This document shows positions 25,908 to 34,444 of a stretch of DNA of 64,000 nt, piece after piece. Under the pieces are notes generated by a model. That model saw only the letters and a program-made list of their open reading frames with translations, was not told where the DNA came from and searched no databases. The stretch's first letter is position 1, and each line of letters begins with the position of its first letter. Origin of the DNA: Acinetobacter baylyi DSM 14961 = CIP 107474 (lineage in GTDB: Bacteria > Pseudomonadota > Gammaproteobacteria > Pseudomonadales > Moraxellaceae); NCBI RefSeq assembly GCF_000368685.1, contig NZ_KB849623.1, forward strand, positions 124,001-188,000. Direction: 5' to 3'. The position numbers and the translations under genes were made by a program.

Positions 25908-25945
25908 ATATAGTATAGCTAAATTTCACACTATGGTAGCGTGTC

Positions 25946-27394
25946 ATGAACAGTCAAACAAAAACAACTTCGATGACTCCACATTCATTCGATATTCATC
26001 ATTTACAGGACGTACTTGATCAGCAAAAACGAGCATATCAGCGCTATCCTGTTCCATCTGCAAAAGATCGTATTGATCGTCTAGCACGGTTGAAACGAAT
26101 TCTGATTAAATATCAAGACCAGTTCGCAGAAGCCATTAACCGAGATTATGGTAATCGCTCGGTAGGTGAAACCAAAATTGGTGAGTTACTCACCTGTCTT
26201 GAGCATGTTGGTTATTATAGCAAGCATTTAACACAGTGGATGAAACCTTCTAAACGCCACATTAGTATTCTGCATCAGCCAGCAAAAGGCTGGGTCGAGT
26301 ATCAACCGCTTGGTGTGATTGGTATTATTACCCCTTGGAACTATCCGCTACTGCTGTCGGTAGGTCCGCTTATTTGCGCGCTTGCTGCTGGCAATCATGC
26401 CATGATTAAAATTTCCAGCGCATCAGCACATTTTGGACAAGTGCTGGAAAATGCTCTTTCGGAAGCATTTCCACAGGAGTTGGTCACCGTCATTAATGGT
26501 GGTGGCGCGATTTCAGATGCATTTAGTCATCTACCTTTTGATAAGATGATCTTCACAGGTTCAACCAGTGTTGGCAAAACCGTAATGGCTGCAGCCTCAG
26601 AAAATCTAGTTCCTGTGATTTTAGAACTTGGCGGAAAATCACCTGCAATTGTTCACCCATCTATGGATATGAAAGAAGCAGCGCAGCGTCTTGCAGTAGG
26701 TAAGCTGTGGAATGCAGGTCAAACCTGTGTCGCTCCAGATTATGTTTTCTTGCCAAAAGGCCGCTCTGCCGAGTTTATCGAAAACTTTAAACTGATTGCT
26801 CTGAATATGTATCCACACTTCCGTGACAATCAAGACTATACCTCTATTATTAATGATAAACAGTATCGTCGTTTACAAGGCTATTTAGATGATGCACGTG
26901 AACATGGTGCACGTGTTATTGAAGTGAATCCTCACAATGAATCGCTTGATGACGTGCGCAAGATTGCCCCAACGCTACTGACAGGGGTTACGACCGAAAT
27001 GGACATCATGAAGAATGAAATCTTTGGTCCAATTTTTCCAATTTTTGAATATGATCAAATGGAAGACGTAATCGAGTTTATTAATCGCCGTCCACGTCCA
27101 CTTGCGCTATACTACTTCGACTTTGATCAGGCACGTGCCGATTATATTGCACAGCGTACTCACTCAGGCCATTTTGGTCTAAATACAGTACTTACTCATG
27201 TTGCTCAGGACGATCTTCCATTTGGAGGCGTTGGCGCATCGGGTATGGGTAAATACCACGGCCCAGAAGGTTTTTTCAACTTGTCGCATGAACGTTCAAT
27301 GATGTCGAATCCAAAGCTGTATAGCTTAAAATATATTCTGCCACCATTTAACAAACCTATTCATCGACTCATTTCTAAAACACTTCTACGATAA
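25946..27394 (+). CDS. Aldehyde dehydrogenase (coniferyl/fatty aldehyde type)
   Basis: NAD(P)-dependent aldehyde dehydrogenase, 482 residues, of the class-3-like group that includes coniferyl aldehyde dehydrogenase. The catalytic residues are visible: E227 in LELGGKSPAI and C261 in NAGQTCVAPDYV. N132 lies in IITPWNYP and the cofactor loop is FTGSTSVGK. The C-terminal extension (SLKYILPPFNKPIHRLISKTLL) resembles the hydrophobic tail of fatty aldehyde dehydrogenases, so an aliphatic or aromatic aldehyde substrate is possible. It is divergent from a TetR gene and preceded by a promoter with a palindromic operator. The class is secure; the natural substrate is inferred. Confidence 0.9.
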   Translation: MNSQTKTTSMTPHSFDIHHLQDVLDQQKRAYQRYPVPSAKDRIDRLARLKRILIKYQDQFAEAINRDYGNRSVGETKIGELLTCLEHVGYYSKHLTQWMKPSKRHISILHQPAKGWVEYQPLGVIGIITPWNYPLLLSVGPLICALAAGNHAMIKISSASAHFGQVLENALSEAFPQELVTVINGGGAISDAFSHLPFDKMIFTGSTSVGKTVMAAASENLVPVILELGGKSPAIVHPSMDMKEAAQRLAVGKLWNAGQTCVAPDYVFLPKGRSAEFIENFKLIALNMYPHFRDNQDYTSIINDKQYRRLQGYLDDAREHGARVIEVNPHNESLDDVRKIAPTLLTGVTTEMDIMKNEIFGPIFPIFEYDQMEDVIEFINRRPRPLALYYFDFDQARADYIAQRTHSGHFGLNTVLTHVAQDDLPFGGVGASGMGKYHGPEGFFNLSHERSMMSNPKLYSLKYILPPFNKPIHRLISKTLLR

Positions 27395-27450
27395 CCTGAT
27401 CAAGGCATGATCTGTTACACTGGATCATGCCGCGTTTTTACCGAATTCGC

Positions 27451-27479
27451 TTGTCTTTTAATCGTATTTTTGGTATAAA
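27451..27479 (+). promoter_or_regulatory. Sigma-70 promoter of rpmB-rpmG
   Basis: TTGTCT (27451) and TATAAA (27474) are separated by 17 bases, about 80 bases before rpmB, as expected of a strong ribosomal-protein promoter. Confidence 0.65.
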
Positions 27480-27560
27480 ACGCCCCTTGAATAAATTCAA
27501 TCCGTTTATTTGTTTGACTGGCCACAGAATTGCTGTTGGCTAAATCAATGGAGTTCCACC

Positions 27561-27797
27561 ATGTCTAAGGTTTGCCAAGTTACCGGCAAGCGTCCAGTCG
27601 TTGGAAACAACGTCTCACACGCCAACAACAAAACCAAGCGCCGGTTCGAGCCGAACCTGCATCACCACCGTTTTTGGTTAGAAAGCGAAAAACGTTTTGT
27701 ACGTCTTCGTTTAACCACTAAAGGTATGCGTATTATCGACAAATTGGGCATTGAAAAGGTTGTAGCTGATCTTCGTGCTCAAGGCCAAAAGATCTAA
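27561..27797 (+). CDS. rpmB: 50S ribosomal protein L28
   Basis: Large-subunit ribosomal protein, 78 residues, the exact family length in gammaproteobacteria. It begins [27 protein letters not shown], the L28 signature, and ends GQKI. ATG 27561 has GGAG upstream and is preferred over an in-frame TTG at 27510 that would add unrelated residues. rpmG follows after 12 bases, the universal L28-L33 pairing. Confidence 0.98.
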
Positions 27798-27809
27798 GGA
27801 GACCTTGCA

Positions 27810-27965
27810 ATGCGTGACAAGATTCGCTTAGTTTCTTCAGCTGGTACTGGTTATTTCTACACTACCACGAAGAACAAACGTACTATGCCGGAAAAAATGG
27901 AAATCAAAAAATTTGATCCAAAAATCCGTCAACACGTCATCTTCAAAGAAGCTAAAATCAAATAA
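27810..27965 (+). CDS. rpmG: 50S ribosomal protein L33
   Basis: A 51-residue large-subunit protein: [19 protein letters not shown], then [16 protein letters not shown] and a C-terminal KEAKIK. It is too short for common length cut-offs but clear by sequence. AAGGAGA lies nine bases before the ATG. It lacks the zinc-binding Cys pairs of the other L33 type, so it is the Cys-free form. It is followed by a strong terminator. Confidence 0.98.
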
Positions 27966-27980
27966 TTTTAGATTCTTTAA

Positions 27981-28012
27981 AAAAACGACTTCAATAGAAG
28001 TCGTTTTTTTTT
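27981..28012 (+). terminator. Rho-independent terminator of rpmB-rpmG
   Basis: ACGACTTC and GAAGTCGT around AATA, extended by A and T runs, with nine T residues. Confidence 0.92.
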
Positions 28013-28105
28013 GCATTCTTTTTCTTCAGCTTGATAAACTTTCAATTATTAAAACTTGGCATTTTTTATGCTTGTTGTTGTAAATCGACTATTAAGGAGT
28101 ATTGA

Positions 28106-29824
28106 GTGCCACATGACGTAGATTTAATTATCTTACTAGCAGTCGGATTTGGTATCGCCCTCATTTTTGGCTATATCGCTGCTCGTCTACGCTTACCACC
28201 GCTCATCGGCTATTTGATCGCAGGCATTATTATTAGCCCCAATACACCTGGTGTTGTTGCAGATATGCAACTGGCCAATCAGCTTGCCGAACTGGGTGTC
28301 ATGTTTTTGATGTTTGGCGTGGGGATGCATTTCTCACTGAATGATTTGCTACAAGTCCGCCGAATTGCACTTCCAGGTGCAATCCTACAAATTGCAGTTG
28401 CGACCCTGTTAGGGTTTGGCGTATCGATGTGGTGGGGATGGAACTTTGGTTCAGCCTTAGTCTTTGGTTTAAGTTTGTCCTGTGCCAGTACGGTTGTATT
28501 ACTTAAAGCTTTGGGAGATCGAGGTTTACTCGATTCTGTCAATGGTAAGATTGCTGTTGGCTGGCTTCTGGTTGAAGATCTGGTGATGGTACTGGTATTG
28601 GTACTCTTACCTGCAACAGCCGTACTACTGGGTGGCAAAGAGCTGGCTCATGCTGGCGCAAGCCAAAATATCTGGCTAACACTTGGAATTACGCTACTTA
28701 AAGTCGCTGGTTTTATCGCCTTCATGTTGATTATTGGTAAACGTTTGGTACCACTGATCATGCAGTTTGTGGCACGTTTGGGCTCACGTGAGCTGTTTAC
28801 GCTCACTGTTGTGGCTGCGGCAGTCTCCATTGCCTATGGCTCGTATGCGATCTTCGGGGTCTCAATGGCACTGGGTGCATTCTTTGCAGGCATGGTGGTA
28901 AAAGAGTCTGATTTTAGTCACCGGGCAGAAGAAGAAACTCTTCCCCTACGTGAAATTTTCTCTATTTTATTTTTTGTTTCTGTCGGGATGTTATTTGACC
29001 CACGCATTCTGGTTGAACAGCCCTTACATATTCTAGCAGTCATCGCCATTATCATGATTGGTAAAACATTGGCAGCCATGGCACTGGTGTTGTTTTTCCG
29101 TTATCCCATCAATACCGCACTGACTGTGGGTGCCAGCCTGGCACAAATTGGCGAGTTTTCTTTTATTCTAGCTACACTTGGGGTATCTCTTGGTTTACTC
29201 ACACTCGATGCTCAGAATTTAATTCTGGCAGGCGCCCTGTTTTCAATTACTCTTAATACTTTTATATTTTCTGCTATTGAACCCATTCAACGCTGGATTC
29301 GCGAGCGTTCGCATCTGGCACGTTTGCTCGAACGTAGTGGTGACCCTTTGGCGATGTTGCCTGATGAAGTGGATCAAAACTATCTTCGCGATCAAGTGGT
29401 CATGGTTGGCTATGGTGAAGTCGGCCGCCGAATCACCAAGACCTTAATGCAGCAAGAAATTAAGGTGGTGATTGCAGAAGAAAACCGCGAGATTGTCGAA
29501 GACTTACGTAAAAAAGGCATCGCCGCAGTAAGCGGTGAAGCTACCGAGCCAAGTGTATTAATTCAGGCACATATCATGCACGCACGAATGCTCATTCTAT
29601 CGCCCATGGATATTCTGGATATTCATCGTATCGTGGATATTGCCAAGCAACTCAACCCTCAAATTGAAGTATTATGCTGTGCTGAAAATAAAGAAGAAGC
29701 AGAGATCATTCGTCAAGATGAGATTGGCTTAGTATTTTATGCGAAAGAAGAAATGGCGAAAAATATGAGTCATCATATTTTAGGCCAGATTGAACGTGCA
29801 CATCATCTATCTTTAGGTCACTGA
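28106..29824 (+). CDS. ybaL: CPA2-family K+/H+ antiporter (YbaL/KefB-like)
   Basis: Inner-membrane cation/proton antiporter of the CPA2 family with a cytoplasmic regulatory domain, 572 residues. About 12 helices cover residues 1-385, including the discontinuous-helix core GVMFLMFGVGMHFS and LGAFFAGMVVKESDFSHRAEEE. The C-terminal part (about 430-550) is a TrkA-N/RCK domain with the nucleotide motif VVMVGYGEVGRRITK and acidic end VIAEENRE. This layout and the short C-terminus match YbaL rather than KefB or KefC. The start is GTG 28106 after AAGGAG at seven bases. A terminator follows. Ion specificity is inferred from the family. Confidence 0.9.
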   Translation: MPHDVDLIILLAVGFGIALIFGYIAARLRLPPLIGYLIAGIIISPNTPGVVADMQLANQLAELGVMFLMFGVGMHFSLNDLLQVRRIALPGAILQIAVATLLGFGVSMWWGWNFGSALVFGLSLSCASTVVLLKALGDRGLLDSVNGKIAVGWLLVEDLVMVLVLVLLPATAVLLGGKELAHAGASQNIWLTLGITLLKVAGFIAFMLIIGKRLVPLIMQFVARLGSRELFTLTVVAAAVSIAYGSYAIFGVSMALGAFFAGMVVKESDFSHRAEEETLPLREIFSILFFVSVGMLFDPRILVEQPLHILAVIAIIMIGKTLAAMALVLFFRYPINTALTVGASLAQIGEFSFILATLGVSLGLLTLDAQNLILAGALFSITLNTFIFSAIEPIQRWIRERSHLARLLERSGDPLAMLPDEVDQNYLRDQVVMVGYGEVGRRITKTLMQQEIKVVIAEENREIVEDLRKKGIAAVSGEATEPSVLIQAHIMHARMLILSPMDILDIHRIVDIAKQLNPQIEVLCCAENKEEAEIIRQDEIGLVFYAKEEMAKNMSHHILGQIERAHHLSLGH

Positions 29825-29856
29825 TGCATTGTGTCATTTTAATTCTGTAAAATTGC

Positions 29857-29885
29857 AAAAAAGCGTACAAATGTACGCTTTTTTA
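29857..29885. terminator. Bidirectional terminator after ybaL
   Basis: AAGCGTACA and TGTACGCTT form a 9-bp stem with flanking A and T runs, shared with the convergent gene at 29886. Confidence 0.88.
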
Positions 29886-30164
29886 TTAGCTTAGATATTG
29901 AGGCTGCTCATCTACAACTTCTGCCTGCAACTGATTGACTTGTTTTTCAAGCAATCCAAACAATGCAGCTTGAATCATGTGTTGAGCAACCAATGCAGTT
30001 TGATCACCAAGTAACGCTTTGACTTCATCACTAAACTGAATCTTAACCAAAGGCTCTTGCTCTGAATCTGCATTGCGCAAAGCCAATTCGCCACCTTCAA
30101 GTTGAACCAACTCTAATATCGCTTCTTGATTACCAAATAACTCTTTTAACTGTTCTATAGACAT
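29886..30164 (-). CDS. Conserved-looking acidic small protein of unknown function
   Basis: A 92-residue acidic cytosolic protein that I do not recognise. It begins MSIEQLKELFGNQEAILELV and has an alpha/beta look, with a central amphipathic helix (ALVAQHMIQAALFGLLEKQVNQLQ) and a disordered acidic tail. No signal peptide, membrane segment or metal motif is visible. The start has GGAGG at suitable spacing (AACATGGAGGATTT before the ATG), a strong sign that it is translated. It is convergent with ybaL and shares its terminator. Function unknown. Confidence 0.7.
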   Translation of the reverse strand: MSIEQLKELFGNQEAILELVQLEGGELALRNADSEQEPLVKIQFSDEVKALLGDQTALVAQHMIQAALFGLLEKQVNQLQAEVVDEQPQYLS

Positions 30165-30276
30165 AAATCCTCCATGTTACAACATGGTGGCAAAGGGCAC
30201 CTGCACTTTGCATACTGTAGAATTTATATATAGGAGCTCTTTCCACAAATTTCAAGCGCTATGATCTGATTATCTA

Positions 30277-30780
30277 CTAGAACTCAACCATTTCATTACG
30301 AAAACCGTCAATCAACTGACTAAGCTCACGATGCCATTCGCGTAAAATTTTCACGTCTGGCAGCCAAGATTGCGGCCCTTGTGTCACCTTGATAATCAAA
30401 TTAGAAGAAGTTTCGGCTTCTGGTGTTGGTTCTGTTGGTTCAGGGGCATATTGACACATACGGTAGGCACGTTTAAGTTCAGCAATAAAGCCATCTTTGG
30501 CAATCTGCTGCAATACAGAAATTTCAGGCGATACTTGACCTTTTTCTGCCATTTTCTCTTCAATCGACTTGAGTGTCGGCTGTACATCGTTTAATCGATA
30601 ATAACGTACCAATTCTTGCAGGAAAGCTAAAACTGCGCCATGTAAGTGAAACACGGCTGCCTCACGATATGCCTGCGCTTGCTGAACATGTTCTGTTTGC
30701 TCGGCTTGCTGACACGCCAAGCGAGCAAAGTAAAGTTTCTGATTGGTACGATCAGCATGATAACGGGCAACGCGAGACAT
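30277..30780 (-). CDS. Hypothetical protein, DUF6586-like
   Basis: A 167-residue soluble, mainly helical protein. It opens MSRVARYHADRTNQKLYFARLACQQAEQ, a pattern that I associate with a family annotated DUF6586 in Pseudomonas and relatives. Helices with regular heptads extend to about residue 115. A Pro/Glu-rich linker (EPTEPTPEAETS) then separates a C-terminal segment with LPDVKILREWHRELSQLIDGFR. No enzyme motif is seen. Genes on both sides are on the same strand with gaps above 100 bases. The family name is from memory and moderately sure; function unknown. Confidence 0.7.
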   Translation of the reverse strand: MSRVARYHADRTNQKLYFARLACQQAEQTEHVQQAQAYREAAVFHLHGAVLAFLQELVRYYRLNDVQPTLKSIEEKMAEKGQVSPEISVLQQIAKDGFIAELKRAYRMCQYAPEPTEPTPEAETSSNLIIKVTQGPQSWLPDVKILREWHRELSQLIDGFRNEMVEF

Positions 30781-30898
30781 AATTTTTTCCTTACTTTATT
30801 CATCAACACCAAGTAACTTTAATACACTAGATAGAGATCAGCTCTAGCTACGTTTTCACTCTTCGGTTTTTCCTACAAAAATTGGCAAGACTATCCAC

Positions 30899-31270
30899 TT
30901 AAAGCTTTACATCATGAGCCATATCTAGTTTATACAATTTTCTCTTTGCCAACACTCGAAACGTTTCATTCAATGGGCGAACATGGCTAATGACCCATGC
31001 GAAATAGCCCTCTGACCATGCCGATGCACAGGCAGCTTCTACTTCGTGAGCCTGCCAAGGATGTACCGATTCTATATCGATCCACGCTACAGCACGCCCC
31101 CACTCTGTCGCATGGTGTTGTGTTGAAAAGTGATCATTTTCAATAATCAGGAGATCGCGAATTGGAAGAACATCAGGTCTCCATGATCGCACTTCCAAAG
31201 TCTTTAGTCCTTGTGCGATACGCGTCCCACTAGGTGCAACGATTGACAAAGCCCAAGCATCTTTAAGCAT
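30899..31270 (-). CDS. ASCH-domain protein
   Basis: A 123-residue protein that looks like an ASCH domain, a small RNA-binding beta-barrel related to PUA. The ASCH-type opening MLKDAWALSIVAPSG is followed by GLKTLEVRSWRP, corresponding to the conserved G-x-K-x-x-E-x-R segment, then LLIIENDHF and AVAWIDIESVHPW. The ATG at 31270 overlaps the TAA of the upstream RRM gene by eight bases (ATGCTTAA), which decides the start over longer in-frame options and shows coupled translation. An RNA-related role with the RRM protein is plausible. ASCH proteins include N4-acetylcytidine amidohydrolases, but no catalytic residue can be assigned here. Confidence 0.72.
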   Translation of the reverse strand: MLKDAWALSIVAPSGTRIAQGLKTLEVRSWRPDVLPIRDLLIIENDHFSTQHHATEWGRAVAWIDIESVHPWQAHEVEAACASAWSEGYFAWVISHVRPLNETFRVLAKRKLYKLDMAHDVKL

Positions 31271-31523
31271 TATTTTGGTTGTTTTGCTCATCTGCTGCCT
31301 TAACTCGAATGCCAGCACCTTTTACTTTAAACGTATTTAAACCTTTAATCGCCTTAATGGCCTCGCGTGCATGCGGCATTTCAACGAAGCCAAACCCTTT
31401 GGATTTGCCCGTCTTCTGATCCAAAACCAGTGTACAAGACGCGACTTGACCAAAAGGTTGAAACAACTCAAGAAGCTCCTGTTCAGTCACAGAACGCTCA
31501 AGATTACGAACTAAAATTTTCAT
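31263..31523 (-). CDS. RRM-domain RNA-binding protein
   Basis: An 86-residue single RNA recognition motif protein. RNP2 is ILVRNL (residues 3-8) and RNP1 is KSKGFGFVEM (about 42-51), and the beta-alpha-beta fold is complete: TEQELLELFQPFG for helix one and AREAIKAIKGLN for helix two, with a short Gln/Asn-rich tail. Bacterial RRM proteins of this size are often cold-inducible, but no promoter evidence is seen here. The ATG at 31523 is used because upstream in-frame codons lie in the end of the helicase gene. It overlaps the ASCH gene by eight bases and starts about 60 bases after the helicase stop. Confidence 0.9.
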   Translation of the reverse strand: MKILVRNLERSVTEQELLELFQPFGQVASCTLVLDQKTGKSKGFGFVEMPHAREAIKAIKGLNTFKVKGAGIRVKAADEQNNQNNA

Positions 31524-31581
31524 ATACAACCTTATGTCAAAATAAATGGCAATGTAGAGTAGCCTACATCTTAGCGGCAGT

Positions 31582-33552
31582 TTACTCGAGATCAATCCCA
31601 AAACTAAATCGTTTCTGCCGAACTTGTGTCTTTTGTGGAAATCTAGGCACAGTTTGATGGATATGTGCATCTACTAAGTGTTGAGGCAGATCATTTAAAA
31701 AGTAGCTTTCGATTTTTCTGCCCTGTTCATCATATTGATCCTGCGCCCAAGTATTATAATTTTGTTTGGTAATAATTAGCTCATTCTCGGCACGCGTCAA
31801 TGCCACATATAGCACCCGACGTTCTTCCTCTACTTCATCAAAATCGCCTTGTGCTCGCGCATGAGGATAAGCATTTGGCGAAACATGCGGTACATAACAT
31901 ACCTTTTGCTCGGCACCTTTTGCAGAATGAATGGTAATGATGGTGACCAGGTCCTGATCACCAGAGCGTTCAATCTCTGAAATTGAAACTGGTTCAAGTA
32001 CATATTCTTCTAAGAACTCAGACAATGCCACATGCTTGCGCCCCAACTGTTTAACCAGATCAAAATCCTTGACCCGTCGTGACCAGTCTTGCGTTTTATA
32101 GTTTTGCTCTAATTGTTCGGCCAATGCGTCAAGTGCCAAGCCAATTGAAGCCTCTACATGCTGCTGTAATACATCCAGTTGCTTTAAAATGAGAATGGCT
32201 TTGGGATCCACCTTATCGTGACGTTCCAGACGCTCACAACGTGCATCAATATCTGGCAATTGAATCAGCTCATGCGCCAGTTTGCTGGCACCGACATCAC
32301 CCACGCCATTCCATAACGTGAGAAACCGCATCCATGCAATATCATCTTGAGGATTAATGACGACACGCAGCATACTGAGCACATCTTTCACATGCGCTGA
32401 TTCAAGCAACTTGACGCCACCAATAAATCGATAAGGAATGTTACAGGAAATTAAGGCCCCTTCCAGATAACGTGCCGAAAAACCTGAGCGGACTAAAATC
32501 ATATGCTCATGCCAGTGTGCACCCTGCTGGTGACGTGCCAGTAAATCCTGTGCAATCCAGTTGGCTTCTTCAAACTCATTCTGAAAAATATTCAGTTGGG
32601 GTTTTAAACCTTGTCCTCGATGTGCTTTCAGCTGCTTGTGATATTCAATTGGACTATGTGCCAATAACCAGTTAGAAATATCCAGAATCTCTTGGGTGGA
32701 GCGGTAGTTTTCTTCAAGTGTCAGTACTTCCGCATTGGGAATGCGCTCTTTAAAATGATGGATATTTTCAAAATCTGCGCCTCGAAAGCCATAAATTGAT
32801 TGAGCATCATCCCCAACACAAAATAGACCAACATGCTCAATCAAGGGTTGTAAAATCCCCCATTGCAACGGGTTGGTATCTTGCATTTCATCAACCAACA
32901 TGACTTTGCAGAATCTGGTGACCCACTGCACCAGTTCAGGCGAATTTTGCAGATTGACAGCAACAATCGCTAAAATATCATCGTAATCAAGAAAATGACG
33001 TTCTTGTTTGCGCTGCTCATAGCTTTGCATGAGTTCTGCAATTTGGACTTTATGTTCAAGTGCTTCAGGTAATTGCTTGATCAAAGCATCTGACAATTTG
33101 GATTGTGTGTTGCGTGCATAAGAGTAAACATCACAGAGCTGAGCAGCTTTTGGCAATACATTATTTTTATCTTTACCACGTAACAGACGAAACATCAGCA
33201 TTTGGTCATCACGATCGATAATTGTGAACTGTCCCAAACCAAAAGCTTGCGGGTTACGTCTAAGCAGATACATACAAAATGTATGAAAGGTTGAGGCACG
33301 TAAACCTTTGGCAGGTGCGCCCAAATGCTGTTCCACACGGGTCACAATTTCGCTGGCTGCGCGACGGGTAAAGGTTAATATCTGAATCTGATCAGCTGGC
33401 GTACCACGATGAATCAGATGGGCAGCACGTGCAATAATGGTTTTAGTTTTGCCACAGCCTGCACCAGCCAATACCAGACAATGTTGGGCCTGCGTGGTTG
33501 CGGCACGATGCTGTTGGGGATTCAATTCACCCATTAACTGCTCAAAACTCAT
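31582..33552 (-). CDS. UvrD/Rep-family superfamily 1 DNA helicase
   Basis: A 656-residue 3'-5' SF1 helicase of the UvrD/Rep/PcrA family. Motifs in order are: Q-motif LNPQQHRAAT, Walker A AGAGCGKTKTI (about 29-39), motif Ia ILTFTRRAASEI, motif II MLVDEMQDTN, motif III FCVGDDAQSIYGFRGAD, motif IV LEENYRSTQEIL, motif V ITIHSAKGAEQKVCYVP and motif VI RRVLYVALTRAENELI. It is slightly shorter than UvrD or Rep and lacks their long C-terminal tail, so it is probably an additional family member. It leads a run of minus-strand genes with RRM and ASCH proteins. Target structure unknown. Confidence 0.92.
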   Translation of the reverse strand: MSFEQLMGELNPQQHRAATTQAQHCLVLAGAGCGKTKTIIARAAHLIHRGTPADQIQILTFTRRAASEIVTRVEQHLGAPAKGLRASTFHTFCMYLLRRNPQAFGLGQFTIIDRDDQMLMFRLLRGKDKNNVLPKAAQLCDVYSYARNTQSKLSDALIKQLPEALEHKVQIAELMQSYEQRKQERHFLDYDDILAIVAVNLQNSPELVQWVTRFCKVMLVDEMQDTNPLQWGILQPLIEHVGLFCVGDDAQSIYGFRGADFENIHHFKERIPNAEVLTLEENYRSTQEILDISNWLLAHSPIEYHKQLKAHRGQGLKPQLNIFQNEFEEANWIAQDLLARHQQGAHWHEHMILVRSGFSARYLEGALISCNIPYRFIGGVKLLESAHVKDVLSMLRVVINPQDDIAWMRFLTLWNGVGDVGASKLAHELIQLPDIDARCERLERHDKVDPKAILILKQLDVLQQHVEASIGLALDALAEQLEQNYKTQDWSRRVKDFDLVKQLGRKHVALSEFLEEYVLEPVSISEIERSGDQDLVTIITIHSAKGAEQKVCYVPHVSPNAYPHARAQGDFDEVEEERRVLYVALTRAENELIITKQNYNTWAQDQYDEQGRKIESYFLNDLPQHLVDAHIHQTVPRFPQKTQVRQKRFSFGIDLE

Positions 33553-33651
33553 AAGTAAATAACGACAATCATCTAAAAGGGATAGTCTCCAGTGTAGCAG
33601 AGTCTATTCATTGAAAGATGAAACAATGCCTAAATCGACATTGAATCATGA

Positions 33652-34224
33652 TCAGGTCGAAGTGGTAGAGCTGTGTGGCAGATGTTTAATAGCGGAGGCT
33701 AAACTCAGATAATTTACGCCCTGAAACAATAGATCAACAGCTAAAAATAAACCCAGTACCCAAAAAGGTGCATCAGGAGAGATCAAGATCAAAACACCTG
33801 TAACAAAGGTGAGGATACCTGAAAATAGTGTCCAGCCCCAACCAGCAATCGGCTTTAAAATAAAGGCGTTAAAGGTACGAAATACACCCGCAATCAGCAA
33901 AAATATAGCCAACAAATTCGTGAGTACAATCGCAGTTGTGATTGGTGTCTTAAATGCATAATAGCCAGCCAGCAGATATAACACACCAAACAGTGCCCAC
34001 AACCAACGCGTTCCGCCTTGAAATAGCTTAAATGCAGCAACCAAATGTATAAGGCCACCAATCATCATCAATCCACCAAACAGCAAAATCACTGAAAGTG
34101 TTGCCATGGCTAAGGATCCAAGCATCAGAACGCCAAAAATAATCATGAGAATTCCGAAAAGTAGATACCACTTACGCTGATGATGGAGTTCATTTCTTAT
34201 TAAGTCATTGCCCACTGTTTTCAT
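33652..34224 (-). CDS. HdeD-family (DUF308) membrane protein
   Basis: A 190-residue inner-membrane protein with six predicted helices arranged as three hairpins. DUF308 repeats appear as WYLLFGILMIIFGVLMLGSLAMA, WLWALFGVLYLLAGYYAFKTP and WGWTLFSGILTFVTGVLILISPD. HdeD is linked to acid resistance in E. coli, but many homologues have no tested role. It is probably monocistronic; the upstream 220 bases hold only the topA terminator. Family assignment good, role inferred. Confidence 0.85.
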   Translation of the reverse strand: MKTVGNDLIRNELHHQRKWYLLFGILMIIFGVLMLGSLAMATLSVILLFGGLMMIGGLIHLVAAFKLFQGGTRWLWALFGVLYLLAGYYAFKTPITTAIVLTNLLAIFLLIAGVFRTFNAFILKPIAGWGWTLFSGILTFVTGVLILISPDAPFWVLGLFLAVDLLFQGVNYLSLASAIKHLPHSSTTST

Positions 34225-34397
34225 GATTTATCTCGTTATAATGTGTAATTGCTGCTCTATTGTGAGCATGTATCGCACAAGTTTCTGTATAAAAACTGCT
34301 TTAAAATTGCACTATTTTGTGGAAATGACTAGATTTTTGCAGAATTTATCGAAATATAAACATCTATATCTTATATCTAATAGAAAATTAGCTTCAT

Positions 34398-34430
34398 AAA
34401 AAATGCCGACACAATGTGTCGGCATTTTTA
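34398..34430 (-). terminator. Rho-independent terminator of topA
   Basis: AATGCCGACACA and TGTGTCGGCATT form a stem of up to 12 bp, 15 bases after the topA stop on the minus strand, with T runs on both sides. Confidence 0.88.
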
Positions 34431-34444
34431 ATAGAATCAAAAAC

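Noticed and set aside
34208..34399. Small plus-strand frame between the HdeD-like gene and topA
   Set aside because: Overlaps the 5' end of the minus-strand gene, has no ribosome-binding site and no similarity I recognise.
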